A stretch of DNA of 64,000 nucleotides, taken from an uncultured Chitinophagales bacterium. Its GTDB lineage: Bacteria > Bacteroidota > Bacteroidia > Chitinophagales > UBA2359. Location: the NCBI GenBank assembly GCA_937927195.1, contig CALBCY010000171.1, positions 20,803 to 84,802 of the forward strand, in the 5' to 3' direction. Positions 35,459 through 43,996 of the stretch are shown here, one piece after another. Within the stretch, counting starts at the first letter, position 1. Every line of letters begins with the position of its first letter. Below the pieces are notes generated by a model. That model had not been told where the DNA came from. It searched no databases and was given only the letters and a program-made list of their open reading frames with translations. Made by a program: the position numbers and the translations under genes.

Positions 35459-37105
35459 ATGCTTAGAAGACTTGCAAAACCTTTTCTAATCGCCATTTTA
35501 GGAATTTCAGCCCTATCATTCTCTAATGTTGGAGGCAATTACTTTGAAATCTCTAAAAACCTGGATCTATTTGCCAATCTGTTCAAGGAATTGAACACTT
35601 TTTATGTCGATGACCTCGATGTTGAAGGATTGGTGCAAACCGGAATTGATGCCATGCTCAATTCCCTCGATCCTTACACTGTCTATTATCCCGAGGAAGA
35701 CCTCGAAGGCTATAATATGCAGATGACTGGAAAATATGGAGGTATAGGTGCCATTATAAAAAGAAGTGGCGATCATGTCATCATTTCAGAACCTTACGAA
35801 GGTTTCCCAGCCTATAAAGCAGGTTTGATTGCGGGAGATAAAATTCTCGAAATTAATGGCATTTCATTCAAAGACAAAAACTCTGATGATGTCAGCAATG
35901 AACTTCGTGGGACACCTGGAAGTAAAGTAAACATGTTGATCGAAAAACCAGGCACTGGTGAAAAGGTTAAAATAGAATTAACTAGAGAAGAAATAAAAAT
36001 TGAATCGGTTCCTTATTATGGAATCGTAGACGAAGTTGGATATGTAATGCTGACCAGCTTTACCAATCACTGCAGCGATGACTTGAAAAATGCTTTGCAA
36101 AAATTAAAAGAAGAAAGCCCAAAAGGAATTATCCTTGACCTTCGCGATAATCCTGGTGGACTTTTGAATGAAGCTGTTGATGTCAGTAATCTGTTCCTTG
36201 ACAAAGGAAAGGAAATTGTAAGTACAAAGGGAAAAACTTCTATTTCAGACAAACCATTCAAAACCAGAAAAGGTGCTTTTGATAAAGAAATTCCTTTGGT
36301 AGTTTTAACCAGCCATGGTTCTGCTTCAGCTTCTGAAATTGTTTCTGGAGTTATGCAAGATTATGATCGTGCGGTTATTATCGGTGAAAAAACATTCGGT
36401 AAAGGTTTGGTTCAATCAACCAAGGAAGTTGGTTACAATGCCAAGTTAAAATTGACCACAGCCAAATACTATCTCCCATCTGGAAGATGTATCCAAGCGA
36501 TAGATTATTCTGGGAAATACAAAGACGGAGCAGAGAAAATTCCAGATTCATTGAGAACTGAATTTAAAACTGTCAATGGAAGAAAAGTTTATGATGCTGG
36601 TGGAGTTGATCCTGATTTTGAAGTGGAAACTGAAAAGTTAAGCGGCTTGACTGTCAGCCTTTACCTCAAGCAATATTTCTTCGATTTTGCGACTGATTTT
36701 GTTTTAAGAACACCAAGTATTGAAAGTCCTGATAAATTTAAAATTTCAGACGCCATCTATGATGATTTCGTGAAATATTTGGATGGAAAAGATTACGATT
36801 ATACGACAAATAGTGAGAGTCTTCTAAATGAACTTAAAGAAAAAGCAGAAGAAGAAAACTTATTGGACAAAATTGAGGAAGAGATAAAAGTGCTCGAAAC
36901 CAAAATCAAGCATGACAAGGAAAAAGATCTATACAAATACAAAGATCAGATTAAAGATTATTTGGAAAGTGAAATAGTCACCCGTTATTACAATCAGAAA
37001 GGGCGCATCCAGGCTTCATTGGACAATGATCCATTTGTTCAAAAGTCTATTGAGATTTTAAAGAACCCAGCACAGTATGGTAAAATTCTGCAAGGCCAGA
37101 ATTAA
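35459..37105 (+). CDS. S41-family C-terminal processing protease, paralogue 1
   Basis: A periplasmic serine protease of 548 residues (N-terminal hydrophobic signal about 7-25). After a helical N-domain (YVDDLDVEGLVQ, DPYTVYY), a PDZ domain (about 85-170: GLIAGDKILEINGI) presents substrates. The tail-specific protease core follows with DLRDNPGG, catalytic Ser290 in SASASEIVSG and Lys315 in TFGKG. The PSGRCIQAIDYSG word follows. The last 120 residues are helical and charged. Such enzymes trim C-terminal tails of periplasmic or envelope proteins. The downstream gene is a paralogue 62 bp away on the same strand. Confidence 0.95.
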   Translation: MLRRLAKPFLIAILGISALSFSNVGGNYFEISKNLDLFANLFKELNTFYVDDLDVEGLVQTGIDAMLNSLDPYTVYYPEEDLEGYNMQMTGKYGGIGAIIKRSGDHVIISEPYEGFPAYKAGLIAGDKILEINGISFKDKNSDDVSNELRGTPGSKVNMLIEKPGTGEKVKIELTREEIKIESVPYYGIVDEVGYVMLTSFTNHCSDDLKNALQKLKEESPKGIILDLRDNPGGLLNEAVDVSNLFLDKGKEIVSTKGKTSISDKPFKTRKGAFDKEIPLVVLTSHGSASASEIVSGVMQDYDRAVIIGEKTFGKGLVQSTKEVGYNAKLKLTTAKYYLPSGRCIQAIDYSGKYKDGAEKIPDSLRTEFKTVNGRKVYDAGGVDPDFEVETEKLSGLTVSLYLKQYFFDFATDFVLRTPSIESPDKFKISDAIYDDFVKYLDGKDYDYTTNSESLLNELKEKAEEENLLDKIEEEIKVLETKIKHDKEKDLYKYKDQIKDYLESEIVTRYYNQKGRIQASLDNDPFVQKSIEILKNPAQYGKILQGQN

Positions 37106-37167
37106 TAAGCATTAAACAATTTGATATTCGGTAGAACGATTGATTATCACTAAGGAATTAGAATAAA

Positions 37168-38823
37168 ATGAAAAAGTTAAAATATATCTTCCTGTTTGTT
37201 GCATTGGCTGGCTTGGTCGCATTTACTGGAAAAAATACAGAAAGTAATTTGTTTAAACTCGGTAAAAACATGGAATTGCTTGCCAATGTTTACAAGGAGT
37301 TGAACGAAACTTATGTAGACGAAGTTGAACCTGCAGGATTAATGCGCATTGGTCTAAACGCCATGTTGAAAAAACTGGATCCATATACCAATTATATTTC
37401 AGAGGCTCAGATAGAAGATGCAAGATTGAGAAAATTTGCAAGTGGTGGAGACATTGGAGTAAGCCTAATGCAAGAAGATGAAAGGATCATTATCAAAAGT
37501 ATTCTGGAAGGTTTACCTGCAGACAGCAGCGGTTTAAAGCAAGGAGATGAGATCATCAGTATTGATGGAAAATCATTGTCCGAACACAGCATGGAGGACA
37601 TTGAGGTTTTCCTGAAAGGCCAACCAGATACTGAAGTTATTATCGATTTTATACCTTTTGGAAAAGAAAGTTCTAAATCTGTTTCTTTACAAAGAGCCGT
37701 CATCAAACCAAAAGATGTAACCTTTTCAAAAATGCTCAATGATTCAATCGGTTATGTAAAATTAACCACCTTCCTTGCGAGAGGTTGCGGAAGTTTTGTC
37801 AATACTGAAATAACAAAATTGCAAACTGAGAATGAAAACTTTAAATATTTGGTTTTCGATCTTCGCAGCAATCCAGGTGGTTTGTTAGATGAATCAATTT
37901 TGGTTTCTAATATTTTCATTCCGAAAGATGAAATTGCTGTTGTAACAAAAGGAAGAGATCCGGAAGAAGTGAGAGAGTTAAAAACTCCAAGAGATCCTAC
38001 CTTCCCGGATATTCCACTAGTTGTTCTGACCAATGCCAATTCGGCTTCCGCTTCGGAAATAGTTTCAGGAACCATTCAAGATTTTGACAGAGGCGTAGTT
38101 ATTGGCGATCGTACTTATGGTAAAGGACTTGTTCAACAAACAAAGGACATTGGATTTAATTCTAAAGTGAAATTGACCATCGCCAAATATTACATCAACT
38201 CAGGAAGATGTGTACAAGCTGTTGATTATTACGGAGACTATACTGACAAAGGAGCAAAGCAAATTCCAGATTCTCTTAAAAACGAATTTAGAACTAAAAA
38301 TGGAAGAATCGTATTTGACAATTCTGGTGTAGCACCAGATATCGATGTTGACGATTTGAAAAACAGTCCTTTGACAGAAGAGCTGATAAAAGAAAATGCC
38401 ATCTTCAACTTTGCCAATCAATTCAAAACTCAAACAGATAGCATTGAAGCACCTTTGGAATTTGAAATAAGCGATGCCGTTTTTGAAGATTTCCTTAGCT
38501 ATGTTACAACCAGTAAAGTTGACATTAAATTTGATACTGAAACCATCATTAAAGATCTTCAAGAAAGCACAAAAGATGAGAATTACTACGATTCTGTAAA
38601 AGATGATTTGTTGGCTTTACAGAACAAATTGAATTCTTATAAAAACGAAGACATTCGTCAATACAAAGATGAAATCAAAGGTCTTTTGAAGTATGAAATT
38701 TTAGAAAGATTCTATTATGACAAAGGAAGATTAGAGGCTTCGTTAAATGACGATCCAGACATTCAAGAAGCCTTCTCTTTGTTTGGCGACATGAATAGAT
38801 ACAATGAAATTTTAGGAAACTAA
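37168..38823 (+). CDS. S41-family C-terminal processing protease, paralogue 2
   Basis: The 551-residue copy has the same order: signal (about 1-20), N-domain (YVDEVEPAGLM, DPYTNYIS), PDZ (about 85-170: GLKQGDEIISIDGK) and core with DLRSNPGG, Ser294 in SASASEIVSG and Lys319 in TYGKG, so both dyad residues are intact. The helical C-terminal domain is also retained (FYYDKGRLEASLNDDP against YYNQKGRIQASLDNDP). The two genes form a likely operon with 62 bp between them. Duplication with both active sites intact suggests separate substrates or partner proteins rather than decay. A large palindromic repeat element starts right after the stop. Confidence 0.95.
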   Translation: MKKLKYIFLFVALAGLVAFTGKNTESNLFKLGKNMELLANVYKELNETYVDEVEPAGLMRIGLNAMLKKLDPYTNYISEAQIEDARLRKFASGGDIGVSLMQEDERIIIKSILEGLPADSSGLKQGDEIISIDGKSLSEHSMEDIEVFLKGQPDTEVIIDFIPFGKESSKSVSLQRAVIKPKDVTFSKMLNDSIGYVKLTTFLARGCGSFVNTEITKLQTENENFKYLVFDLRSNPGGLLDESILVSNIFIPKDEIAVVTKGRDPEEVRELKTPRDPTFPDIPLVVLTNANSASASEIVSGTIQDFDRGVVIGDRTYGKGLVQQTKDIGFNSKVKLTIAKYYINSGRCVQAVDYYGDYTDKGAKQIPDSLKNEFRTKNGRIVFDNSGVAPDIDVDDLKNSPLTEELIKENAIFNFANQFKTQTDSIEAPLEFEISDAVFEDFLSYVTTSKVDIKFDTETIIKDLQESTKDENYYDSVKDDLLALQNKLNSYKNEDIRQYKDEIKGLLKYEILERFYYDKGRLEASLNDDPDIQEAFSLFGDMNRYNEILGN

Positions 38824-38828
38824 GATTT

Positions 38829-39219
38829 GTACGCTGCGCTGTTGGTACGGTGCCTGCGGCACCTCTTGGTACGTCTCGGTTTCGCCATTGCTTTTGGTAC
38901 AGCTGCATTGGCCTTGACGGCCAATTTTGCCTGTTGGTAAGTTAGTAGGATCAACAGCTCGGTTTTTATGTTATTGGTACAGCTGATGGCCCGAGGCAAG
39001 TTTCCATCCAACAGGCAAAATTAATCTAAGCTTACCTGGCTTGCGTTCAAGTGCAGCCATTCCAAAAAGCATTTATGTTATTGGTACAAGCAGGTGACCC
39101 CGAGGCAAGTTTACACCCAACAGGCAAGATTGGCCGATAGGCCAATACAGCCGTACCAACAATAATGGCGAAGCCGAATAGACCAACAGATGAAGCATCG
39201 TACCAACAGCACAGCGTAC
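38829..39219. repeat. 390-bp imperfect palindromic element
   Basis: The ends are inverted repeats of 25 bases with two mismatches (38829-38853 and 39195-39219; core GCTGTTGGTACG). Moving inward, the arms keep pairing: CTCGGTTTCGCCATT with AATGGCGAAGCCGAA, and 38896-38937 with 39117-39159 (CTGCATTGGCC... GCCAATTTTGCCTGTTGG). Inside is also an imperfect direct repeat of about 60 bases (38966-39021 and 39071-39130, TTTATGTTATTGGTACA ... CGAGGCAAGTTT). Composition is GC-richer than the neighbourhood. Frames crossing it are repeat-derived, not genes. Confidence 0.85.
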
Positions 39220-39233
39220 CCAATACCACAACA

Positions 39234-39614
39234 CTACTTCTTCCGTTTCGAAGCATAAGGCACTGTCTCATCCAATAAAATAGCCTCCTGCAGGACTTCG
39301 TTCAAAGACTCCAATGGAATTTCATCTACACTTTCAAAGCTGATACCCATTACTTGTTTTCTTCCTTTTGCTTCAAGCAAGCCCTGAGCATTGGACAATT
39401 CATTCCCTCTTAAAAACACCAACTCTACCCTGCCCTTTTGATCTGCTTTACTAGGATTCAAATAACAAATCCAACTCTTTCTATAATAAAATGGAATCTT
39501 ATATCGGATTTTTGTAGTCATTTCAGGATGCTCTAACAACAGTTCATGCAGGAACAACATCACACTTTGTGGTCCTTTGGGAAAGGAAAAAATAAAATCT
39601 TCAACTGCAGACAT
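39234..39614 (-). CDS. DUF1801-family protein
   Basis: The 126-residue cytoplasmic protein has the DUF1801/YdhG-like pattern: an N-terminal helix, EMTTKIRYKIPFYYRKSWICYLNP and VELVFLRGNEL, a beta-helix fold related to iron-chaperone frataxin-like proteins in the family description. A Lys-rich tail (YASKRKK) ends it. Function is not established. Its stop is 15 bp from the palindromic element. Confidence 0.85.
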   Translation of the reverse strand: MSAVEDFIFSFPKGPQSVMLFLHELLLEHPEMTTKIRYKIPFYYRKSWICYLNPSKADQKGRVELVFLRGNELSNAQGLLEAKGRKQVMGISFESVDEIPLESLNEVLQEAILLDETVPYASKRKK

Positions 39615-39693
39615 AAATATAAAAATTTGATACGATTCTTAATCTAAAATCTAGCGTCAAGCCCTTTCTTCGAAAGAAAATAAAATGTATTCA

Positions 39694-41355
39694 TCAAACC
39701 TTCGACGGCCAGCGGTTGCCAACCCAAGCAAATCTTTTATTGACAAAGGATGGATCAGCATAAGAAGCTGTTCCAGCATTGTTGGCTCCCGTTCCATGAA
39801 AGTCAGAAAAAGCAGCATGCTGATTTACAAAAAAGAAGCCAACCAAGTTTAAGGATACAGGGGCGAAAACCTCGTTCATGGTATCAATGATTTCTCTAGA
39901 TTTTTTTTCATCATCACAATACAAGGCACAAGTCAAAGCTCCCTTTTCCTCCACTAGTTTTCTTGTTATTTCAACTGATTGATCAGTACTGCGAGTTTTT
40001 ATAACAAAGATTACTGGACCAAACATCTCTTTGTTATAAGCGGATTCATTTTCAGCATCGTATTCAACAATGCTTGGAGCACACAAACGTGCCAATCCAT
40101 ATTCAAAGTTCTTAAACCTTATCGATTTCAAAATTGTTTTTCCTCCCAAACCATCCAAATCCTTCGCTCTTGCTAAAGTCTTTTCACTGTTGAGTGCACC
40201 CAAAGTTCCCGGACCCATTTTAGGATGCAAGGCCAAGGCTGAAATTTCATTCTTCAACAATTCAACAACCGCTTCATAAGACAATGTTTCTCCTTCCGTT
40301 CGAACGCCCGTCTCTGGAATGAAAAAATTCTGCGGCGCTGTACACATTTGACCTGAATACAGACAAACTGAAAAAGCAAGATTTCTCATAACATCTCTCA
40401 AGTCTCTAGCAGAATCAATAATCACAGAATTTACTCCGGCCTTTTCTGTAAAGACTTCTTTCCCTTTCAAAGATTCAACATAAGCACCAAATTCTGAACT
40501 TCCAGTAAAGTCAATCACTTTAACTGCGGAATGTTCTGCCAATTCCTTGGCAATCAAATGCGCTGAAGAGTCAACTGCCAATTGCACAATGCAAGGATCG
40601 TATCCGTTTTCCTTCAAAACCTTCTGCAACTCTGCTACATAAATAGCAATTGGCAAAACAGATTGCGGATGTGGTTTTACAATGCTTGGAATACCACAAG
40701 CAAGATTGGCAAACAAACCTGGCAAACTGTTCCAAGTTGGAAAAGTTGAGCAACCAATGATCAAGCCAATCCCTTTGGGAACAGCTTTGAATTCTTTGTC
40801 TAATCGAATGCTGCTTCTTCCCATTGGCTTTTCCCACAATACTGTTTTTGGGAAACGATTCATTTCTGTAAATGCCATCGCCACAGCTTCCAATGCTCTA
40901 TCGGCAGAGTGTGGCCCAGAGGCCTGAAAAGACATGGGATAAGATTGTCCAGTTGTGTGGTAGGTGGCCCAAGTTATTTCATGAAATCGCTCTATAATTC
41001 GACTGAGCGTTTCAATCAACAAACCAGCACGCTCTTCAATCGCAACCTTAGACCATTCCTTTTTAGTACGAACAGCATTTTCGATCAAATCTTCTACTTT
41101 GAAGGCTGGATAAGTAATCCCTAATTTTTCTCGCGAATAAGGAGATTCCTCTTCACCCAAAAAGCCACAATTACCCGTTTCTTCCAATCCTACGAATGCT
41201 TTCTTCTCTTGTGCTTCGTAAGCCAATTGCCCACGTTCAATAGCTTCATCCCCATAGGCTCTGGGATGTTCTGGGTATGGGCTAAAATAAGTCCTATCTG
41301 CTAACGCTTTAACAGCAAGCTCAAGCGTTTCTTTATGTTTAAGATATAATGACAA
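39694..41355 (-). CDS. paaN: PaaN-type aldehyde dehydrogenase (phenylacetate pathway family)
   Basis: The 553-residue aldehyde dehydrogenase-fold enzyme has the long N-terminal extension of the PaaN group (YFSPYPEHPRAYG) before the NAD-binding core. The core shows IIGCSTFPTWNS, VKPHPQSVLP, DFTGSSEFG and the catalytic Cys338 in SGQMCTAPQN. PaaN is associated with phenylacetic acid degradation, but no other paa gene lies in the window, so the actual aldehyde substrate is open. It stands alone on its strand between a DUF1801 gene (80 bp downstream) and an L,D-transpeptidase gene (68 bp upstream). Confidence 0.88.
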   Translation of the reverse strand: MSLYLKHKETLELAVKALADRTYFSPYPEHPRAYGDEAIERGQLAYEAQEKKAFVGLEETGNCGFLGEEESPYSREKLGITYPAFKVEDLIENAVRTKKEWSKVAIEERAGLLIETLSRIIERFHEITWATYHTTGQSYPMSFQASGPHSADRALEAVAMAFTEMNRFPKTVLWEKPMGRSSIRLDKEFKAVPKGIGLIIGCSTFPTWNSLPGLFANLACGIPSIVKPHPQSVLPIAIYVAELQKVLKENGYDPCIVQLAVDSSAHLIAKELAEHSAVKVIDFTGSSEFGAYVESLKGKEVFTEKAGVNSVIIDSARDLRDVMRNLAFSVCLYSGQMCTAPQNFFIPETGVRTEGETLSYEAVVELLKNEISALALHPKMGPGTLGALNSEKTLARAKDLDGLGGKTILKSIRFKNFEYGLARLCAPSIVEYDAENESAYNKEMFGPVIFVIKTRSTDQSVEITRKLVEEKGALTCALYCDDEKKSREIIDTMNEVFAPVSLNLVGFFFVNQHAAFSDFHGTGANNAGTASYADPSFVNKRFAWVGNRWPSKV

Positions 41356-41423
41356 TGGATTGTTTTTTTAATAAAATAGCTTTGAACTTTTTCAACGTGC
41401 AGCCTTCAAACAACTGAATTCTC

Positions 41424-42176
41424 CTAGAAAAAATCGTAATAACCATTTTTGTTGATGTGAACAAAAGGAGGACGACGATGCATTTCATAATAGTAATAAC
41501 CTTCTTCCAGGTTTCTCCAAAATGCTTTTAATTTTTCATCGTGACGACCTTGATAAATAATCTTTGGACTTGATTCATCAAATTTGTAGGGAAAAATGTG
41601 AACAGGAATATAAGTTTGCCCATTACTTTTGGCTTTTACTGACAAATAATAAACCTCATCGATTTTAATATCTGTTAAAGGAATACAGCCAATTGTTTCG
41701 CAGGCTCCATGGATAAAAATATCTCCACCCAATCTTGAGTATTTGGAAAGAGCAGCATCGGAAGGATTCGGATAATTGATGCCCAAAGAAAGATGATAAT
41801 TACTTGCGGGATTGAATTGTTCGATAAAATAAAAACCTTCAGGAATTTGTCGATCCCCTTGCTTTCTTTTTGGTCCTAAATAACCAGACATTTCACAGAA
41901 AGGATAAGTTTTGAACAAGGTATAGTCTTCGCCATAATCGCCTTGTACATAAACTTCAAACAATTGTTCCTGTTTGAAAGCCCTGAAATAGATTCCTGAA
42001 AAAGTGTTGATGTTCAGCCCCTGATACTCAAATTCCAATCTCAGTTTCTCGCCCACAGCTTCCTTGGCATCGCGAACCCTTGGATTCTGCAATTGATTTT
42101 TTTCAAAAGATTGAGCAAAACTGCTTAGAAAGAAAAATATGGGAAGAAAGAAAATAAATATTCGAAATTTCATCAA
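41424..42176 (-). CDS. YafK-like L,D-transpeptidase
   Basis: An exported enzyme of 250 residues (signal about 1-22, ending SFAQ) of the YkuD/L,D-transpeptidase fold. The active site is IFIHGACETIGCIPLTD, with His about 156 and nucleophile Cys164. The spacing HG-x5-GC matches the YafK/DpaA subgroup, which in E. coli cuts lipoprotein from peptidoglycan. Its role here (cross-linking or release of envelope proteins) is inferred. The word TATATTTG at 42186-42179 lies almost on the start codon, suggesting a nearly leaderless message. It joins the other peptidoglycan enzymes of this window. Confidence 0.88.
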   Translation of the reverse strand: MMKFRIFIFFLPIFFFLSSFAQSFEKNQLQNPRVRDAKEAVGEKLRLEFEYQGLNINTFSGIYFRAFKQEQLFEVYVQGDYGEDYTLFKTYPFCEMSGYLGPKRKQGDRQIPEGFYFIEQFNPASNYHLSLGINYPNPSDAALSKYSRLGGDIFIHGACETIGCIPLTDIKIDEVYYLSVKAKSNGQTYIPVHIFPYKFDESSPKIIYQGRHDEKLKAFWRNLEEGYYYYEMHRRPPFVHINKNGYYDFF

Positions 42177-42472
42177 TACAAATATACCGATTAAGTATAA
42201 GTCGAAGAACTAAGATGAAGTTTAAAATTTTACCAACCTATTCAATTCCTCCTATTAAAAAGGTTGAAATAAAAAATCTGGTAAAAATTACTGCCCTATC
42301 AAGCTAAAAAACTAAGGTAAGGTATAAGTAAGTATAAGTGCGAAGATGAAGTTTAAATTTTTTACCACTCAATTGAACCCCTCTTAAGACTATGTTGAAA
42401 TCAAAATCAGCTACAAATTGTCTTCAGATAAAAAAAACAAAGGCAATGGCGAAAGGCTAAAAGCTTAAGCTT
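42177..42472. repeat. spacer with an imperfect direct repeat (42196-42280 / 42328-42412)
   Basis: Two stretches of about 85-90 bp are similar: AAGTATAAGTCGAAGAAC... with GATGAAGTTTAAAATTTTACC, and AAGTATAAGTGCGAAG... with GATGAAGTTTAAATTTTTTACC. Each ends near GGTTGAAAT or TGTTGAAAT. The spacer ends in the perfect 20-bp palindrome CTAAAAGCTTAAGCTTTTAG (42457-42476), which covers the stop codon of the next gene. No gene is seen. Confidence 0.6.
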
Positions 42473-43075
42473 TTAGGCAATTTTACGTTTGCCATTCATA
42501 TCCAATATTTTATAATTGGGTTGCCCTAATAAAGGTTGCTCCTTTGCTGGTGGAAGCGCTTGTGGCAATTCTGGGAACATTGATTTTTTGACGTGCTCGA
42601 AAAGGTTTCTAACTGAACCGTAGATGTTGAGCATAACTTGTTTGACTGGAGCAAAAACTCCATATTCCATCATGCTCTTAAAACGTTGGTAATTTAGTGG
42701 TTCTTTTTCGATGATACTGCTGGCTTGTGGAACAACCAGTTTAAAATCAGCATCGTAGGTTTTTTGGTTGAAATCATTAAAGTTGTAAAGCATTTGAAAT
42801 GCCAAAACTGCCATTTGATCGTAATCATAGACCGGATTGTCTGTTTCGAAGAAACAATAGCTGGTAACGAAATTATCGAGAGCAGTTAACCTATAGTTTC
42901 TTTTTTGCGGTTGATTTTTAACCACATATTTATTTCCGAGATGATCCTGACCGACAATAACTGCAAGGCTTAACTCACTGTCGCATTTCCAAATGACACC
43001 ACCCATTTTGGAGGTATCCAAAAGGCAAAACTTCTCAAGATGTTTATCCAGAGGATCGTTGTTTTCCAAATACAT
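42473..43075 (-). CDS. uncharacterised protein (200 aa)
   Basis: A soluble protein without signal peptide or membrane helix. It begins MYLENNDPLDKHLEKFC, has a central FVTSYCFFETDNPVYDYDQMAVLAFQMLYN segment that looks partly buried, and ends in a Pro-rich tail (PELPQALPPAKEQP). I do not recognise a family. Base composition and codon use look like the neighbours. It appears to be a single gene, with a perfect 20-bp palindrome at its stop codon. Confidence 0.6.
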   Translation of the reverse strand: MYLENNDPLDKHLEKFCLLDTSKMGGVIWKCDSELSLAVIVGQDHLGNKYVVKNQPQKRNYRLTALDNFVTSYCFFETDNPVYDYDQMAVLAFQMLYNFNDFNQKTYDADFKLVVPQASSIIEKEPLNYQRFKSMMEYGVFAPVKQVMLNIYGSVRNLFEHVKKSMFPELPQALPPAKEQPLLGQPNYKILDMNGKRKIA

Positions 43076-43286
43076 AAAATAAAAAATTAAGTTGTTATTT
43101 CCACATTAGCACAAACTTAGGCTATTTCAACAATCAACAATTGTCCCAATATTGATTAACTGAAAATATCTATCCAACCCGATGGTCAAAACCAAAAAAT
43201 TTAGGGTAGAAAGACTTGCCTTTTTAATTACGAATAATTGGATAATATGTTGGTACTCTCGAACCTATTTAATTAATAAGAACATA

Positions 43287-43715
43287 TTATCCATTGAAAT
43301 CTACCTCTCTGATATTCTTTTCATCCCTCAAACTTTCAACTCTTCGGCGAATTCCATTCCTTACATTATCACCATCCGAAATAGATTCGAATAAAATAAT
43401 GGGCATGGAACTGTCTGAGGTTTTTATAGAAACATTATACAAATAAAATAATCTCAAGAAAAAAGGTTGTTGAATACTGTAATCCTTAACTCTGTATAGT
43501 TCAACTTCTTCGGTTGCACGAGTCAATATTCCAGTACGAACAAATACTCTGCTCTTGGTTACTTCATATCGCGTATAATAGGTATCTAAGTATCGGTAGA
43601 TTGCATAAAAAACAGGAACAATTAAAAAACTACCAAAAAAACAGGCAACATAAATGTCAAGATTTTTAATCTGAGAAGGACGTCCTGCCCAGGTAAAAGG
43701 TTCAGCTTTTGCCAT
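43287..43715 (-). CDS. bacterial PH-domain (YdbS/YdbT-like) membrane protein
   Basis: The 142-residue protein begins FTWAGRPSQIKNLDIY, has one or two hydrophobic segments (about 22-42), then YYTRYEVTKSRVFVRTGILTRATEEVELYRVKDYSIQQPFF. This is the signature of the bPH2 (DUF304) domain that follows membrane segments in YdbS/YdbT proteins. The function of the family is poorly known; it binds no proven ligand. The spacing to neighbours (211 bp and 281 bp) suggests a single gene. Confidence 0.85.
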   Translation of the reverse strand: MAKAEPFTWAGRPSQIKNLDIYVACFFGSFLIVPVFYAIYRYLDTYYTRYEVTKSRVFVRTGILTRATEEVELYRVKDYSIQQPFFLRLFYLYNVSIKTSDSSMPIILFESISDGDNVRNGIRRRVESLRDEKNIREVDFNG

Positions 43716-43996
43716 AAATATTTGGCTTGTTACTCAATTAATTGTTAATCAGTTGGCTAGGTTATTACTGTCAGCAAAAATAATCAATAATTGTTTATTA
43801 ACAATACCTATCTTATTAATTAACAGCAATTTTATGATAAAACTATAAGAAATTCGAATGGCTACAGAGTAATTCCATCTATTTCATTCTTATTTTATTC
43901 TTATTTTATTCTTATTTTATCATATTAATCAATGCAAATAGTGAACAGCTTCTCGAAGCTGTTCACTATGTTCACTATGTTCACTATGATTTCTAT
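43716..43996. repeat. spacer with 11-bp tandem repeat and a hairpin
   Basis: ATTCTTATTTT is repeated three times exactly (43886-43918). Then ATAGTGAACAGCTTC (43938-43952) pairs perfectly with GAAGCTGTTCACTAT (43955-43969) around a 2-base loop. The last nine bases GTTCACTAT are repeated three times in tandem (43961-43987). The hairpin lies 28 bp after the stop of the minus-strand DUF1015 gene and may terminate it, though the T-tract is weak. Confidence 0.75.

Noticed and set aside
38675..39271. Two minus-strand open frames (38820-39011 and 39047-39271) and one at 38675-38908 across the palindromic element
   Set aside because: They run through inverted and direct repeats, have no family words or start context, and overlap the S41 gene end or the repeat arms. 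Their long length is a by-product of the GC-richer repeat.
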